IMG/VR virus record: IMGVR_UViG_3300044616_000832
Coordinates: 1 to 48,397 of that record
Reading direction: 5' to 3' (one strand)
From: a virus
Length of the DNA stretch: 48,397 bases
The position numbers were made by a program, and so were the translations under genes. The notes under the pieces are model-generated. The model was given only the letters and a program-made list of their open reading frames with translations, did no database searches and had not been told where the DNA came from. Of the stretch, positions 40,279 through 48,397 are shown piece by piece (the stretch's first letter is position 1; each line of letters begins with the position of its first letter).

Positions 40279-42009
40279 ATGTCTTGCAATAACAATAATC
40301 AAAATTCGCCTTGTTGCCCTGAAATTCCTTACCCTCAAATTTCAGCAGAATCGGTTCCTTCATTGATTGGAAATCTTGTTTATGCGCTTTACGGAGTTAT
40401 CAACAAAAGCGTGGTCAATGGCCGTGTTGTTTGGGATATTCCGTGTGATCCGAATAATACTACCGAGGTTGAACAGATTCCGCGAGAAGAAGGGGAAGGA
40501 TTGCTGTGTTACCTTCTTCGTTTGTTTGCAAATTCGCTTGATAGCTATGGTCAGTTTTTGCGGTGGGGGTTTTCTACTGTTGGGCAAACCCAATTTACTT
40601 TGACAGGAGCATGGCAACCTGACCGAAACGCCTATATCGTTTATGTAAACGGAGTCGTTCAAGACCCAATTTCCTACACCATTTCGACAACTCTTCCGAG
40701 AGTTTTGACAAGATCAGTTGCTCTTACAAGCGGACAAACATTGACTGTTGTTGAGCTTTCCAGCAAAAAAGGAGAAACCGGAGCTACTGGATTTCAAGGA
40801 AGCACGGGATTCACGGGATTCACGGGAAGCACGGGGTCGGGCGCAACAGGATTTCAAGGAGCAACTGGAACTGCTGGCAGTGCTGGCCCATTTGGAGGGA
40901 TAAGATGGGCTTATTTCGGAAACGGAACGCAGACTCAATTTGTAATAAATGGAGCAACGACAGATAATGCTATTGGTTATCAAGTCACAATTGATGGAAT
41001 TGTTCAAGACCCGAATAATTATTCTGTGTCAGGAACAACGCTTACCATGTCTTCTCCTGTTCCTGATGGTTCTGGAATTGTAATAATAAGCCTAAATGGA
41101 ATTGCAGGTTTTCAAGGCGCAACAGGGCCAAGCGGAGGGCCAATCGGAGCAACTGGCGCGACAGGGGTTGGCGCAACTGGATTGCGCGGAAGCACAGGAT
41201 TTCAAGGCGCAACAGGATTTGGAGAAACTGGCGCGACTGGATTTCAAGGTTCTACTGGGCCGTCAGGAGGCCCGACTGGCGCAACAGGATTTACGGGGGC
41301 AACAGGAGCCGCCACACCAGCAGGCGGAACAAGATGGGCATTCACAGGGGACGGAACTCAAACGGCATTCACGATTACGGGAGCGGCAACAAATCTCGCA
41401 ACGGCATATCTTGTTGCTATTGATGGAGTGGTTCAAGACCCAAACAATTATACTGTTAGCGGAACCACACTCACGATGTCAACAGAAGTTCCAAATGGTT
41501 CTGGACTGGTGATTGTGTCAATCACAGGACAAATAGGCGCAACAGGACTTGCTGGATTTGGTGCAACTGGAGCAACAGGAATGCAGGGAATTCAGGGAAT
41601 TCAAGGCGCAACTGGAAATTCTGGAGCGACAGGAAATTCCGGAGCGACAGGAGCAACGGGAATTGGAAACCCCGGAGCTACTGGCGCGACTGGTTTTACA
41701 GGAGCAACTGGGCCAAGTGGAGGACCAATTGGCGCAACAGGCGCAACTGGTTTTCAAGGTGCAACAGGAATTCTTCCTGCGTCTAATTTTGGGAATGTGT
41801 GGTCATATACAGGTGATGGAACGCAAACAGTATTTGCAATCACTGGAGGACTCTCTATAATTTCTGCCGCTTACCTCGTTACAATTGATGGCATCGTTCA
41901 GAAAACAACAAACTACACAATCAACAATGTCATCCCAAGAACATTAACATTTAGTCAAGCGGTTCCAAACGGATCAGAAATCAACATCGTATCACTTTCA
42001 GTAGCTTAA
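40279..42009 (+). CDS. Collagen-like tail fibre protein 3 with repeated beta modules
   Basis: 576 residues. The N-terminal 90 residues ([20 protein letters not shown]) may attach it to the virion. Four related 60-70 residue modules follow (about 95-160, 210-275, 350-415, 510-575). Each has a (F/Y)xGxGTQTxFxI start, an IDG(I/V)VQDPNNYxVSGTTLT core and VPxGSGxVIxS end. Collagen-like G-X-Y spacers lie between them. The last module matches the end of fibre 2. The repeat suggests a long flexible fibre with serial beta-sandwich domains. Confidence 0.75.
   Translation: MSCNNNNQNSPCCPEIPYPQISAESVPSLIGNLVYALYGVINKSVVNGRVVWDIPCDPNNTTEVEQIPREEGEGLLCYLLRLFANSLDSYGQFLRWGFSTVGQTQFTLTGAWQPDRNAYIVYVNGVVQDPISYTISTTLPRVLTRSVALTSGQTLTVVELSSKKGETGATGFQGSTGFTGFTGSTGSGATGFQGATGTAGSAGPFGGIRWAYFGNGTQTQFVINGATTDNAIGYQVTIDGIVQDPNNYSVSGTTLTMSSPVPDGSGIVIISLNGIAGFQGATGPSGGPIGATGATGVGATGLRGSTGFQGATGFGETGATGFQGSTGPSGGPTGATGFTGATGAATPAGGTRWAFTGDGTQTAFTITGAATNLATAYLVAIDGVVQDPNNYTVSGTTLTMSTEVPNGSGLVIVSITGQIGATGLAGFGATGATGMQGIQGIQGATGNSGATGNSGATGATGIGNPGATGATGFTGATGPSGGPIGATGATGFQGATGILPASNFGNVWSYTGDGTQTVFAITGGLSIISAAYLVTIDGIVQKTTNYTINNVIPRTLTFSQAVPNGSEINIVSLSVA
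41105..41775 (+). repeat. Collagen-like coding repeats, fibre 3
   Basis: Gly-Ala-Thr-coding spacers at about 41110-41320 and 41530-41775 flank a beta module. They use the same GGCGCAACA/GGAGCAACT-type units as fibres 1 and 2. A further short block lies at 40770-40880. Confidence 0.7.
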
Positions 42010-42045
42010 CAATCAAACAACAATTAAAATAGAAAAACTAAAATT

Positions 42046-43182
42046 ATGCCAATCACTCAATCGACACCAAATGTCATTAAATCAAATGTTTTGCAAGGTT
42101 CACCTTTGCTTGTAACCGCTGGAAGTCCAGTAAATTTTTCAAATTTACAATTTGTAAAAAACGGGACAATAAATGGAAGAAATACTTATTTTAATGATGA
42201 TTTAAATGATAGGGTTACAATTTCTTATACTGGAACAAATTGGAAAATAGAAGAAGTGGACGATGATACTGGCGCAATTCGAATAGTAAATGCAAGTGCT
42301 GGCTCTCAAACTTATCCTTGGCAAGCCACATGGCCCGCTGGAACATCTTTTGTTTTTGGAACTCCAGTTGCTAATACAAATTCATTTTTCGGAACAGCAG
42401 AAAGTGACCCGCAAACGGGTGGAATTTCTTGGATAGGTGAAAATACAGCAATAGGATATAACACATTAGTTAATCTTGTTTCAGACCCAAGCCAACGAGC
42501 AGGCGTAGCTGATAGATGGCAAGCGAGAAGCAATACAGCACTTGGGTCTAAAGCTTTGTCTGAATCTACTGAAGGAAGTTTTAATACAGCACTTGGAGCA
42601 GACGCATTGATATTAAATTCTCAATTTGTTCAAAATTCAACTGCTCTTGGATATAACGCTCAAATAACAGCAAGTAATCAAGTTCGTCTTGGCAATACTT
42701 TCGTAACAGCAGTCACTTCCCAAGTAGGGAATCTTTCTGACGAGAGAGACAAAGCAGAAATCCGAAACACGATTCTTGGGTTGGATTTCATCAAACAACT
42801 ACGACCCGTTGACTGGAAGTGGGACTTTCGCGAAGATTATCGTGAAAAAGCACCTGTTCGACCATCAAGTGATGCTACTGAAGAAGAAAAAGAGGCATAT
42901 AAATTGGCCCATGCAAAATGGCTTGAAGATTCCAAACTTGCAAATATTACGAACGACGGAACACACAAACGCACTCGTTTCCATCATGGCTTGATCGCGC
43001 AAGAAATTAAATCATTGATTGAAACGACTGGAGTAGATTTTGGTGGATTCCAAGATCACACAATCAAAGGAGGTGATGAGTGCATGACTATTGGTTATAC
43101 TGAATTGATTGGCCCAATGATCAAGGCAATCCAAGAACTTTCTGCTGAAGTTGCTTCTTTGAAAGCTCAACTGAACCCCTGA
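42046..43182 (+). CDS. Tail fibre/spike with S74-type intramolecular chaperone
   Basis: 378 residues without collagen repeats. The first 225 residues are beta-rich (FGTAESDPQTGGISWIGENTAIGYNTL, then NTALGSKALSESTEGSFNTALG). The end (about 229-378) is a peptidase S74-type chaperone: LSDERDKAEIRNTILGLDFIKQLRPV with the cleavage-site serine, then HHGLIAQEIKSLIE, CMTIGYTELIGPMIKAIQEL and a leucine-rich C-terminal helix. S74 domains trimerise fibres and then cut themselves off. This suits a receptor-binding protein. Confidence 0.8.
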   Translation: MPITQSTPNVIKSNVLQGSPLLVTAGSPVNFSNLQFVKNGTINGRNTYFNDDLNDRVTISYTGTNWKIEEVDDDTGAIRIVNASAGSQTYPWQATWPAGTSFVFGTPVANTNSFFGTAESDPQTGGISWIGENTAIGYNTLVNLVSDPSQRAGVADRWQARSNTALGSKALSESTEGSFNTALGADALILNSQFVQNSTALGYNAQITASNQVRLGNTFVTAVTSQVGNLSDERDKAEIRNTILGLDFIKQLRPVDWKWDFREDYREKAPVRPSSDATEEEKEAYKLAHAKWLEDSKLANITNDGTHKRTRFHHGLIAQEIKSLIETTGVDFGGFQDHTIKGGDECMTIGYTELIGPMIKAIQELSAEVASLKAQLNP

Positions 43183-43183
43183 T

Positions 43184-43555
43184 ATGCCATACGAAAAAAC
43201 AAAAAAGGAATTGCCTGGCGGGTTCATAGACCTCGGCGAGAAAATGAAAAGCATGGAAATCATGCCGATTATTGAAACCGCCGAGGACGCTCCTGAAGTT
43301 CATTACCCTTCTCTGTATTTTTCGGATGCTAAAGGATTAGATGGCTTGCCAAAAGAAGGCAAGGCAACTATCTATTTCAAAAAAGTAATGGAGCGTAAAG
43401 AGACCATTACGCAAAACGGAAAAACCGAAAAAAGAAACTCCGTAGAACTTTGTATTTACGGAATCAAATCCGAGGATGATGAATCCGAAGAATCCGAAAA
43501 AATGGACGATGAAGACGCCATTGAGAACGGACTTGAAGAAGCTGAAAACGATTAA
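43184..43555 (+). CDS. Hypothetical virion-associated protein, 123 aa
   Basis: 123 residues, starting two bases after the S74 gene stop. A middle segment (KEGKATIYFKKVMERKETITQNGKTEKRNSVEL) looks beta-rich, and the C-terminal 35 residues are very acidic (EDDESEESEKMDDEDAIE). The position between fibre and adaptor genes suggests a capsid- or tail-linked protein; the acidic tail resembles those of capsid-decorating or assembly proteins, but this is a guess. Confidence 0.6.
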   Translation: MPYEKTKKELPGGFIDLGEKMKSMEIMPIIETAEDAPEVHYPSLYFSDAKGLDGLPKEGKATIYFKKVMERKETITQNGKTEKRNSVELCIYGIKSEDDESEESEKMDDEDAIENGLEEAEND

Positions 43556-43559
43556 AAAT

Positions 43560-43844
43560 ATGACAAACCCAATGCCGCCAGAAATGGCTATGCCAGCCGA
43601 ACAGGCTCCTGAACCAACTTCGCAAGGTGGCGAGGTTTCAATGTCGATCCCAAAAGCAGATTTTGACAATCTGTATGATTTAATCATGCAGTTGGCTTCT
43701 GTTCTGGAAAACATGAAATCTACTGTGGACACTCAAGAAATGGCCGCTCAAGAAGGAATGCCTATGGAGCCAGAAGGCGTGACTCCAAACGATGCCGCCG
43801 ATCTTGAAATGTTCGCAAAAGAACTTAATTCTCGAAGCGTATAA
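43560..43844 (+). CDS. Hypothetical protein, 94 aa
   Basis: 94 residues from ATG 43560; a longer frame extending into the previous gene is unlikely. Acidic and methionine-rich with a proline-rich start (NPMPPEMAMPAEQAPEP) and a helical middle (FDNLYDLIMQLASVLENMK) that may form a coiled coil. It ends three bases before the large 1247-residue gene. No family is recognised. Confidence 0.55.
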   Translation: MTNPMPPEMAMPAEQAPEPTSQGGEVSMSIPKADFDNLYDLIMQLASVLENMKSTVDTQEMAAQEGMPMEPEGVTPNDAADLEMFAKELNSRSV

Positions 43845-43847
43845 AAG

Positions 43848-46800
43848 ATGTTCGTATCCCAAATCTATGAGGAATGCGCAGAGATTTTAGGAACGACGAA
43901 TTCGGAAAAGGTTTTCCGAAAAATCTCACAGGCGGTTCAAACTTTGATGGAGAGCGGCCACTGGTCGCATTCCACGGCTGAAATTGACATTTGCACAGGC
44001 TGGGACGGTCAAAGCGTAACCTTGCCTCGCGGTGTTGATACCCCATTGGCAATCAATGTTGATGGTTCGCCTGTTTATTTCAGGAACCGCTTGTTCCAAT
44101 ATCATGTGAACAAAGGCGGAAAATTTAATCCTGTCTCTTGGGCTTGGGATGATCGTGGATATACGCCAACAATGATGGAAATCCGCGAACCTTCACAACT
44201 GATCGCTATTGCGGAAACAGAAAATGATGTTGGCAAGCAAATTCGCGTCATTGGAATCAATGGGAATAATGTTCCTTTGAGATGCCAGCTTGAAAATGGA
44301 ACCGCTTTGGATGGATTGCTTGTTTCGATTCATTCAATGAAAGATTTCCCATACGGAACGATTCTTCCGGATGATCAAACAGTCGAAACAAGGCTTGTTT
44401 CAATTGACCCAATTACAAAATTCGTCAACGACAATGGGCAACCGCATCAACTTGATTCTGGCGAAGGAATGAATATCCAGAATGAATCTGGCGTTATTCC
44501 AATTCCGCTGTATAACGGCCAAGTCGCATATGTTGGCATTCTTGACGCAATTACGATTCAACTTTTCAATGATCAAATAAATGCGGTCAATGGGAATTTC
44601 CCGATTGAAATGGAAAGCATTGTTTCTGCTGGAACAATCAAGATCAAGGACAGTAAGCCAAGTCAGGTCGTGACGGCAATTAACATGTATTCCCCCGTTC
44701 CCGTTCCCGTTACAACAGGGAATCCTGTTGCGTTTCCTGATACGATAGCACTTTTGCCTTCACCTTTAGAAAAAAAGGTTACCTATTTTGCGAATTTAAT
44801 TAGCAACACAGAACTTGACATATTTGAATCTTACGAAGACGCGCAAAACAACATTAATCCAATTTATGTTCAAGGTCCGAGCGGAATTCCTTTCCCGATT
44901 GACATCAGAAAAGAACTTCTTCCTGAAACAAAACTGACCTTTGCAATTCCGCATTATTTTTTACAGGGCGATCAAATTCAATGTTACACGGCTGGCGGAA
45001 CACTCCCAAATCCTTTGATTCCGAATCAGAATTATTTCGTTAATGTTGTTGATCCTCTCACAATCACGATTCACGAGACGCAAGCGGACGCGATAGCTTC
45101 TAGTACAACGAATTTTATCAATCCGATTAAAATTATTGATGCTGGTAGCGGCACAAATTACATCGTCAAACTCCTTTCAAGCACATTCCGAAGCGGCGAA
45201 ACATCGCAAATTACAGCGTCCGGCCTGAATATTGCCCCGCCGACTGGTTCTGGAGCTAGTTTCCAAGCTGTTGTTACGGGTTCAGTCAGGGCTGTTCAAG
45301 TGACAGCGCAAGGCAACGGCTACGCGACTGTTCCCGGAGTTACTTTTTCAGAACCTCCTGATCCTCCGATTGGTTCTGGACAACAGGCAGAAATTGCAAC
45401 CGGATACGCAATCATCAATACATTTAACACAAAACTTGAGCAGATCATCATCACAAATCCCGGATTCGGATATACTTCTCCGCCTGCAATAACGATTGAT
45501 CCTCCAACTGGCGCGAGTCCGCAACAAGCAACCGCGTCAGCAACAATTCAAACATCTTTTGTTTCCTATTTCCGAAAAGTTTCTGGCGGAAACAACTATA
45601 CGCAGGCACCGCAGGTTCAAATCACTGGAGGCGGAGGGTCGGGGGCAACCGCGCAGGCCGTTGTAAATAATACTGTGTTCAATATCAGTTCAATTTCTGT
45701 TGTTGGAACAACAGCAACTGCCACAACATCAGTTGCGCACGGATTTAATAGAGGTTCAATAGTAACAATCAAAAATGCAAGTCCTTCCGTTTTTCTTGGA
45801 GATAAAACTGTTTTAAGTGTTCCTCAACAAAACACTAACATAACGAGCATTACGAGAGCCGGAACAACGGCGACTGTTACGACAGCCGTTAATCATAACT
45901 ACTCAACAGGTCAAATAGTCACAATTTCAGGCGTGACTGAAGTTCAATACAACGGAGATTATTCAATCACGGTCTTAAATTCCACGCAGTTCACATATGT
46001 TGTAACCGGAAATCCAACAACGCCAGCCGGAGGAGCATCAAAAATAGCAAGCATACCGCTACCTTCAGGTAATACATTTACTTTTACAGTCCCAAGCGGA
46101 ACAACAGACGCAACTATTGGTGGAACTGTTGTTTCAGGAGAGGTTATCGCATTAAACATTATCACAAGCGGAACGGGATACACTTCGGCTCCCAGCGTTA
46201 TTTTGACGCCATCAACTGGTGTGTTTATTGAATTCACCAGCACGGGAACATTGCCGTCTCCTCTTGTTGCTGGAACAGCATATCGGGCGGAAGCTCCTCT
46301 TGATACGAATGCTGGCGTTTTCACAGTCAGAAATGCCGACTTCTCGAAGGTCAATATTACCGGAGGCGGAAGCGGAACTTTTTACACAGTTCTTTCAAGG
46401 TCTTTTGGCGTTGATTTTACTGATCGTTGGCTTGGTGATTTCAAAAATTTGACAACTGGACAAGAAATTTACTTCGGAACAGACTTTATTCTTCCTTCAA
46501 CAAGTCCTGCTATTGACGGGTCGAATCCTTTCACTTTGGAAGTCATTTCGCCAACAGTTGCAAAAATTAAAAATACGGCATTGCCACCTGTATATATTCA
46601 GGTAATTGCTTTTGGCGTTGGGCAATCATATTACGGAATTCGCCGTCAATGCACTATTTCTATTCCGGAAAACACGATCAAACCAGATTCTGTTAGATAT
46701 TTACAAGAAGATGAAATAGTAAGATTCAATACTTCCGGCTCGTTACCAGCCCCGCTTATTGCTGGCGTTGATTACAAAGTTAAAATAGTTGGCGATGCAG

Positions 46801-47591
46801 TCCGAGTTTACACAACTGCAGGCGGATTGATTACTTTGAATTCTACTGGCGAAGGAGAACTCACTTTGGACATTCAAAGATCCATCAGACCATTGCCATC
46901 AACATCTATCCGTTGCGAAAAATCTCTATACGAAACAGGGCAATCAATCAATGTTAGGGCGGCAAAGGATGATGTTCTTCCGTCAGGATTGTCTGCTGGC
47001 GTTTCATATTTTGTTCGCGTAATTTCTGAAAACGCAATCGAGTTATACGACACAGAAGCAAACGCCAAAGGTTCTGGAACAACAGGAAGAATTGAATACA
47101 GGACTCCCGGAAAAACAACGGGGTCGCAATTCTACATTGACGCGATTGATGACGAGGTTCTTGTTAAAACAATTCATCAGATTGAAAAACCTTTAACTGA
47201 CGGGTTTGTTTCTCTTTACGCATGGGATTTTGGCCGTTCAAATGACATGACGCTAATCGGGCAATACCATCCTTCAGAAATCAATCCTCAATATCGAAGA
47301 ATCAGGGTTGGTGTTCCGAGCGCATGGGTAAGATTGGCATATCGGATGTCTCCGCCATTCATCACTTCCAAATACGATTACATACCAATTGAACATGAAC
47401 GGGCAATTATCGCCGCAATTCATGCCGTGGATATGGAGGATAAAGATTTTGCTGACCAATCAGCGCGATATTGGGGAATTGCATTTAATTATTTGAGGAA
47501 CCAACAGGAATATATTGACGGACACGCCATGACGACACCGCAAATCAATAACATCACATACGGGGATGGAACTGATTGGGTTATTAACTGA
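43848..47591 (+). CDS. Large repetitive virion/tail protein, 1247 aa
   Basis: 1247 residues. The first 60 (FVSQIYEECAEILGTTNSEKVF) are helical and look like a head-tail adaptor. The rest is beta-rich with repeats. One unit has the form TGxLPxPLxxGxxYxVxxV (e.g. GGTLPNPLIPNQNYFVNVV, SGSLPAPLIAGVDYKVKIV, TGTLPSPLVAGTAYRAEA). A second is GxGYxxxPxVxIxxGGGSGATAxAxV between about 480 and 610. A likely role is a tail hub or adhesin that joins adaptor and surface-binding functions. It shares one base with the next gene. Confidence 0.65.
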   Translation: MFVSQIYEECAEILGTTNSEKVFRKISQAVQTLMESGHWSHSTAEIDICTGWDGQSVTLPRGVDTPLAINVDGSPVYFRNRLFQYHVNKGGKFNPVSWAWDDRGYTPTMMEIREPSQLIAIAETENDVGKQIRVIGINGNNVPLRCQLENGTALDGLLVSIHSMKDFPYGTILPDDQTVETRLVSIDPITKFVNDNGQPHQLDSGEGMNIQNESGVIPIPLYNGQVAYVGILDAITIQLFNDQINAVNGNFPIEMESIVSAGTIKIKDSKPSQVVTAINMYSPVPVPVTTGNPVAFPDTIALLPSPLEKKVTYFANLISNTELDIFESYEDAQNNINPIYVQGPSGIPFPIDIRKELLPETKLTFAIPHYFLQGDQIQCYTAGGTLPNPLIPNQNYFVNVVDPLTITIHETQADAIASSTTNFINPIKIIDAGSGTNYIVKLLSSTFRSGETSQITASGLNIAPPTGSGASFQAVVTGSVRAVQVTAQGNGYATVPGVTFSEPPDPPIGSGQQAEIATGYAIINTFNTKLEQIIITNPGFGYTSPPAITIDPPTGASPQQATASATIQTSFVSYFRKVSGGNNYTQAPQVQITGGGGSGATAQAVVNNTVFNISSISVVGTTATATTSVAHGFNRGSIVTIKNASPSVFLGDKTVLSVPQQNTNITSITRAGTTATVTTAVNHNYSTGQIVTISGVTEVQYNGDYSITVLNSTQFTYVVTGNPTTPAGGASKIASIPLPSGNTFTFTVPSGTTDATIGGTVVSGEVIALNIITSGTGYTSAPSVILTPSTGVFIEFTSTGTLPSPLVAGTAYRAEAPLDTNAGVFTVRNADFSKVNITGGGSGTFYTVLSRSFGVDFTDRWLGDFKNLTTGQEIYFGTDFILPSTSPAIDGSNPFTLEVISPTVAKIKNTALPPVYIQVIAFGVGQSYYGIRRQCTISIPENTIKPDSVRYLQEDEIVRFNTSGSLPAPLIAGVDYKVKIVGDAVRVYTTAGGLITLNSTGEGELTLDIQRSIRPLPSTSIRCEKSLYETGQSINVRAAKDDVLPSGLSAGVSYFVRVISENAIELYDTEANAKGSGTTGRIEYRTPGKTTGSQFYIDAIDDEVLVKTIHQIEKPLTDGFVSLYAWDFGRSNDMTLIGQYHPSEINPQYRRIRVGVPSAWVRLAYRMSPPFITSKYDYIPIEHERAIIAAIHAVDMEDKDFADQSARYWGIAFNYLRNQQEYIDGHAMTTPQINNITYGDGTDWVIN

Positions 47592-48397
47592 TGAAATCCC
47601 CGCAAATCACATCAGGCAGAGATGTAAAAGCGACAAGCGGATGGTTTGCTGGCGTCAATTCGATTAGAAATCCGTGGGCGTTACCAGAAAACCAATTCAA
47701 GTGGGGTGTTAATGTTCAAGTCCGAGGCGGAATTGTTCAAACAAGACCCGGAAATGCAATGAGACTTTCTTTGCCTCCGGGAAATTTCCAAGGCGGAATA
47801 TTCTTTGCGGCTAACAAACAAAAAAAATCACCTACAACTCAAGAAATTGATGGCCAAACGCAATTTACAGAGGCTGAAATTTTCGATGTTGAAGGAGGTG
47901 GCGTTATAGCGCAAGAATTAAACTACATTGTTTTTGCTGTTGACGGAGCCGTTTACTATGCGCCATTTCCTTTGGAACAACCAAAAAATTGGGCAGATCA
48001 TAAATTAACAAATATCAAACTCGATCCTGATGTTGATCAATTTGTATTCACTCTGGCAACCCAATCAGCGAACCTTTCAACTGGGAAAAATGAAATCGTC
48101 ACGCCTTCACATCGTGTCGTTTTTATTCAAGACGGGATTTCAACGCCTGCTTATTGGGATGGTTCAAATAAAACTGGAGAACAGTCAAAAAACATACCTA
48201 CTGGATATTGGATGGCGTTTTCAGGGAATCGTCTTTGGATAGCTGATAAAAACATCGTATTAGCTTCTGATTTGGGAGACCCGACATCATGGGAAGAAAG
48301 AAAAAGCGGAACGGGGAGAGGTGATTTTGCTTTTAGCCGACCGATTACCGGATTGGTCAGTTATGTTGGTCAAGACACTTCTACGCGATTGATCGTT
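47591..48397 (+). CDS. Tail/adaptor-type beta protein (3' truncated)
   Basis: The frame starts at the TGATG junction and stays open for 269 codons to the window edge. It begins KSPQITSGRDVKATSGWFAGVNSIRNPWALPENQF and later shows repeated beta-blade-like segments (GYWMAFSGNRLWIADKNIVLASDLGDPTSWEE). The GNRLW and SDLGDP pattern is typical of tail proteins of short-tailed phages predicted as beta-propellers. The position next to the 1247-residue protein supports a virion tail role. Confidence 0.7.
   Translation, partial: MKSPQITSGRDVKATSGWFAGVNSIRNPWALPENQFKWGVNVQVRGGIVQTRPGNAMRLSLPPGNFQGGIFFAANKQKKSPTTQEIDGQTQFTEAEIFDVEGGGVIAQELNYIVFAVDGAVYYAPFPLEQPKNWADHKLTNIKLDPDVDQFVFTLATQSANLSTGKNEIVTPSHRVVFIQDGISTPAYWDGSNKTGEQSKNIPTGYWMAFSGNRLWIADKNIVLASDLGDPTSWEERKSGTGRGDFAFSRPITGLVSYVGQDTSTRLIV

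Noticed and set aside
1-48397. Prophage or temperate lifestyle
   Set aside because: No integrase, excisionase, CI-type repressor, attachment-site repeat or bacterial flank is seen. Regions outside the window could still hold them.

Overview
This window is most likely part of a tailed double-stranded DNA bacteriophage genome, probably short-tailed (podovirus-like). All recognisable genes are on the + strand, and most neighbours overlap or nearly overlap (ATGA, TAATG and TGATG junctions). A terminase, portal, putative scaffold, major capsid, lysis and tail-fibre set is visible. There is no tail tape measure or sheath gene. There is also no integrase, RNA polymerase or DNA polymerase, so nothing points to lysogeny and replication probably leans on the host. 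Both ends cut through virion-type genes (a large polyvalent protein on the left, a tail-type protein on the right), so this looks like an arbitrary cut of a longer, perhaps circularly permuted genome. The host is uncertain. A TPETD-type coiled-coil protein and a LuxR-type regulator resemble proteins I associate with Verrucomicrobiota. The A/T-rich starts without Shine-Dalgarno sites would also fit Bacteroidota.

Layout. 1-5.4 kb: 3' part of a polyvalent protein and a conserved hypothetical. 5.4-6.9 kb: a TGT/DpdA-like transglycosylase, QueD and a LuxR-type HTH protein, suggesting 7-deazaguanine chemistry on DNA. 6.9-11 kb: many small early-type proteins, a DUF932 protein, a BamE-like lipoprotein and a pyrimidine-dimer-glycosylase-like protein. 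11-16.5 kb: recombination and replication (RecT-like annealase, Cas4/RecB-like exonuclease, putative ssDNA-binding protein, RusA-like resolvase, DUF1376 protein, DnaC-like loader, MazG-like hydrolase). 16.7-19.4 kb: two GT4-like glycosyltransferases around an FkbM-like methyltransferase. 19.4-20.6 kb: small zinc-ribbon and coiled-coil proteins.

20.6-20.8 kb looks like a control region (inverted repeat, two direct-repeat pairs, a TTGACA promoter). It leads into HNH nuclease, terminase small and large subunits, then an AT-rich pair: a ParB-like protein and a TET-associated-type glycosyltransferase. Portal, conserved small basic proteins and a putative scaffold follow. 30.5-33.4 kb holds a second glycosyltransferase/methyltransferase island. 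A promoter-like site and a strongly structured leader of about 200 nt precede the major capsid gene, which ends at a strong hairpin.

34.9-43.2 kb encodes three fibre proteins with collagen-like Gly-Ala-Thr repeats and one with an S74-type chaperone domain. A lysis cassette (two holin-like proteins, a small lipoprotein, an enzyme with an L,D-transpeptidase-like motif) sits between the first and second fibre genes. 43.2-48.4 kb encodes small virion-associated proteins, a 1247-residue repetitive protein and the start of another tail-type protein.

The most notable features are two separate DNA-modification modules with missing partners, a probable link between the glycosyltransferases and the threonine-rich collagen-like fibres, and the structured RNA leader of the capsid gene. 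All functional calls come from reading motifs by eye; no database search was run.
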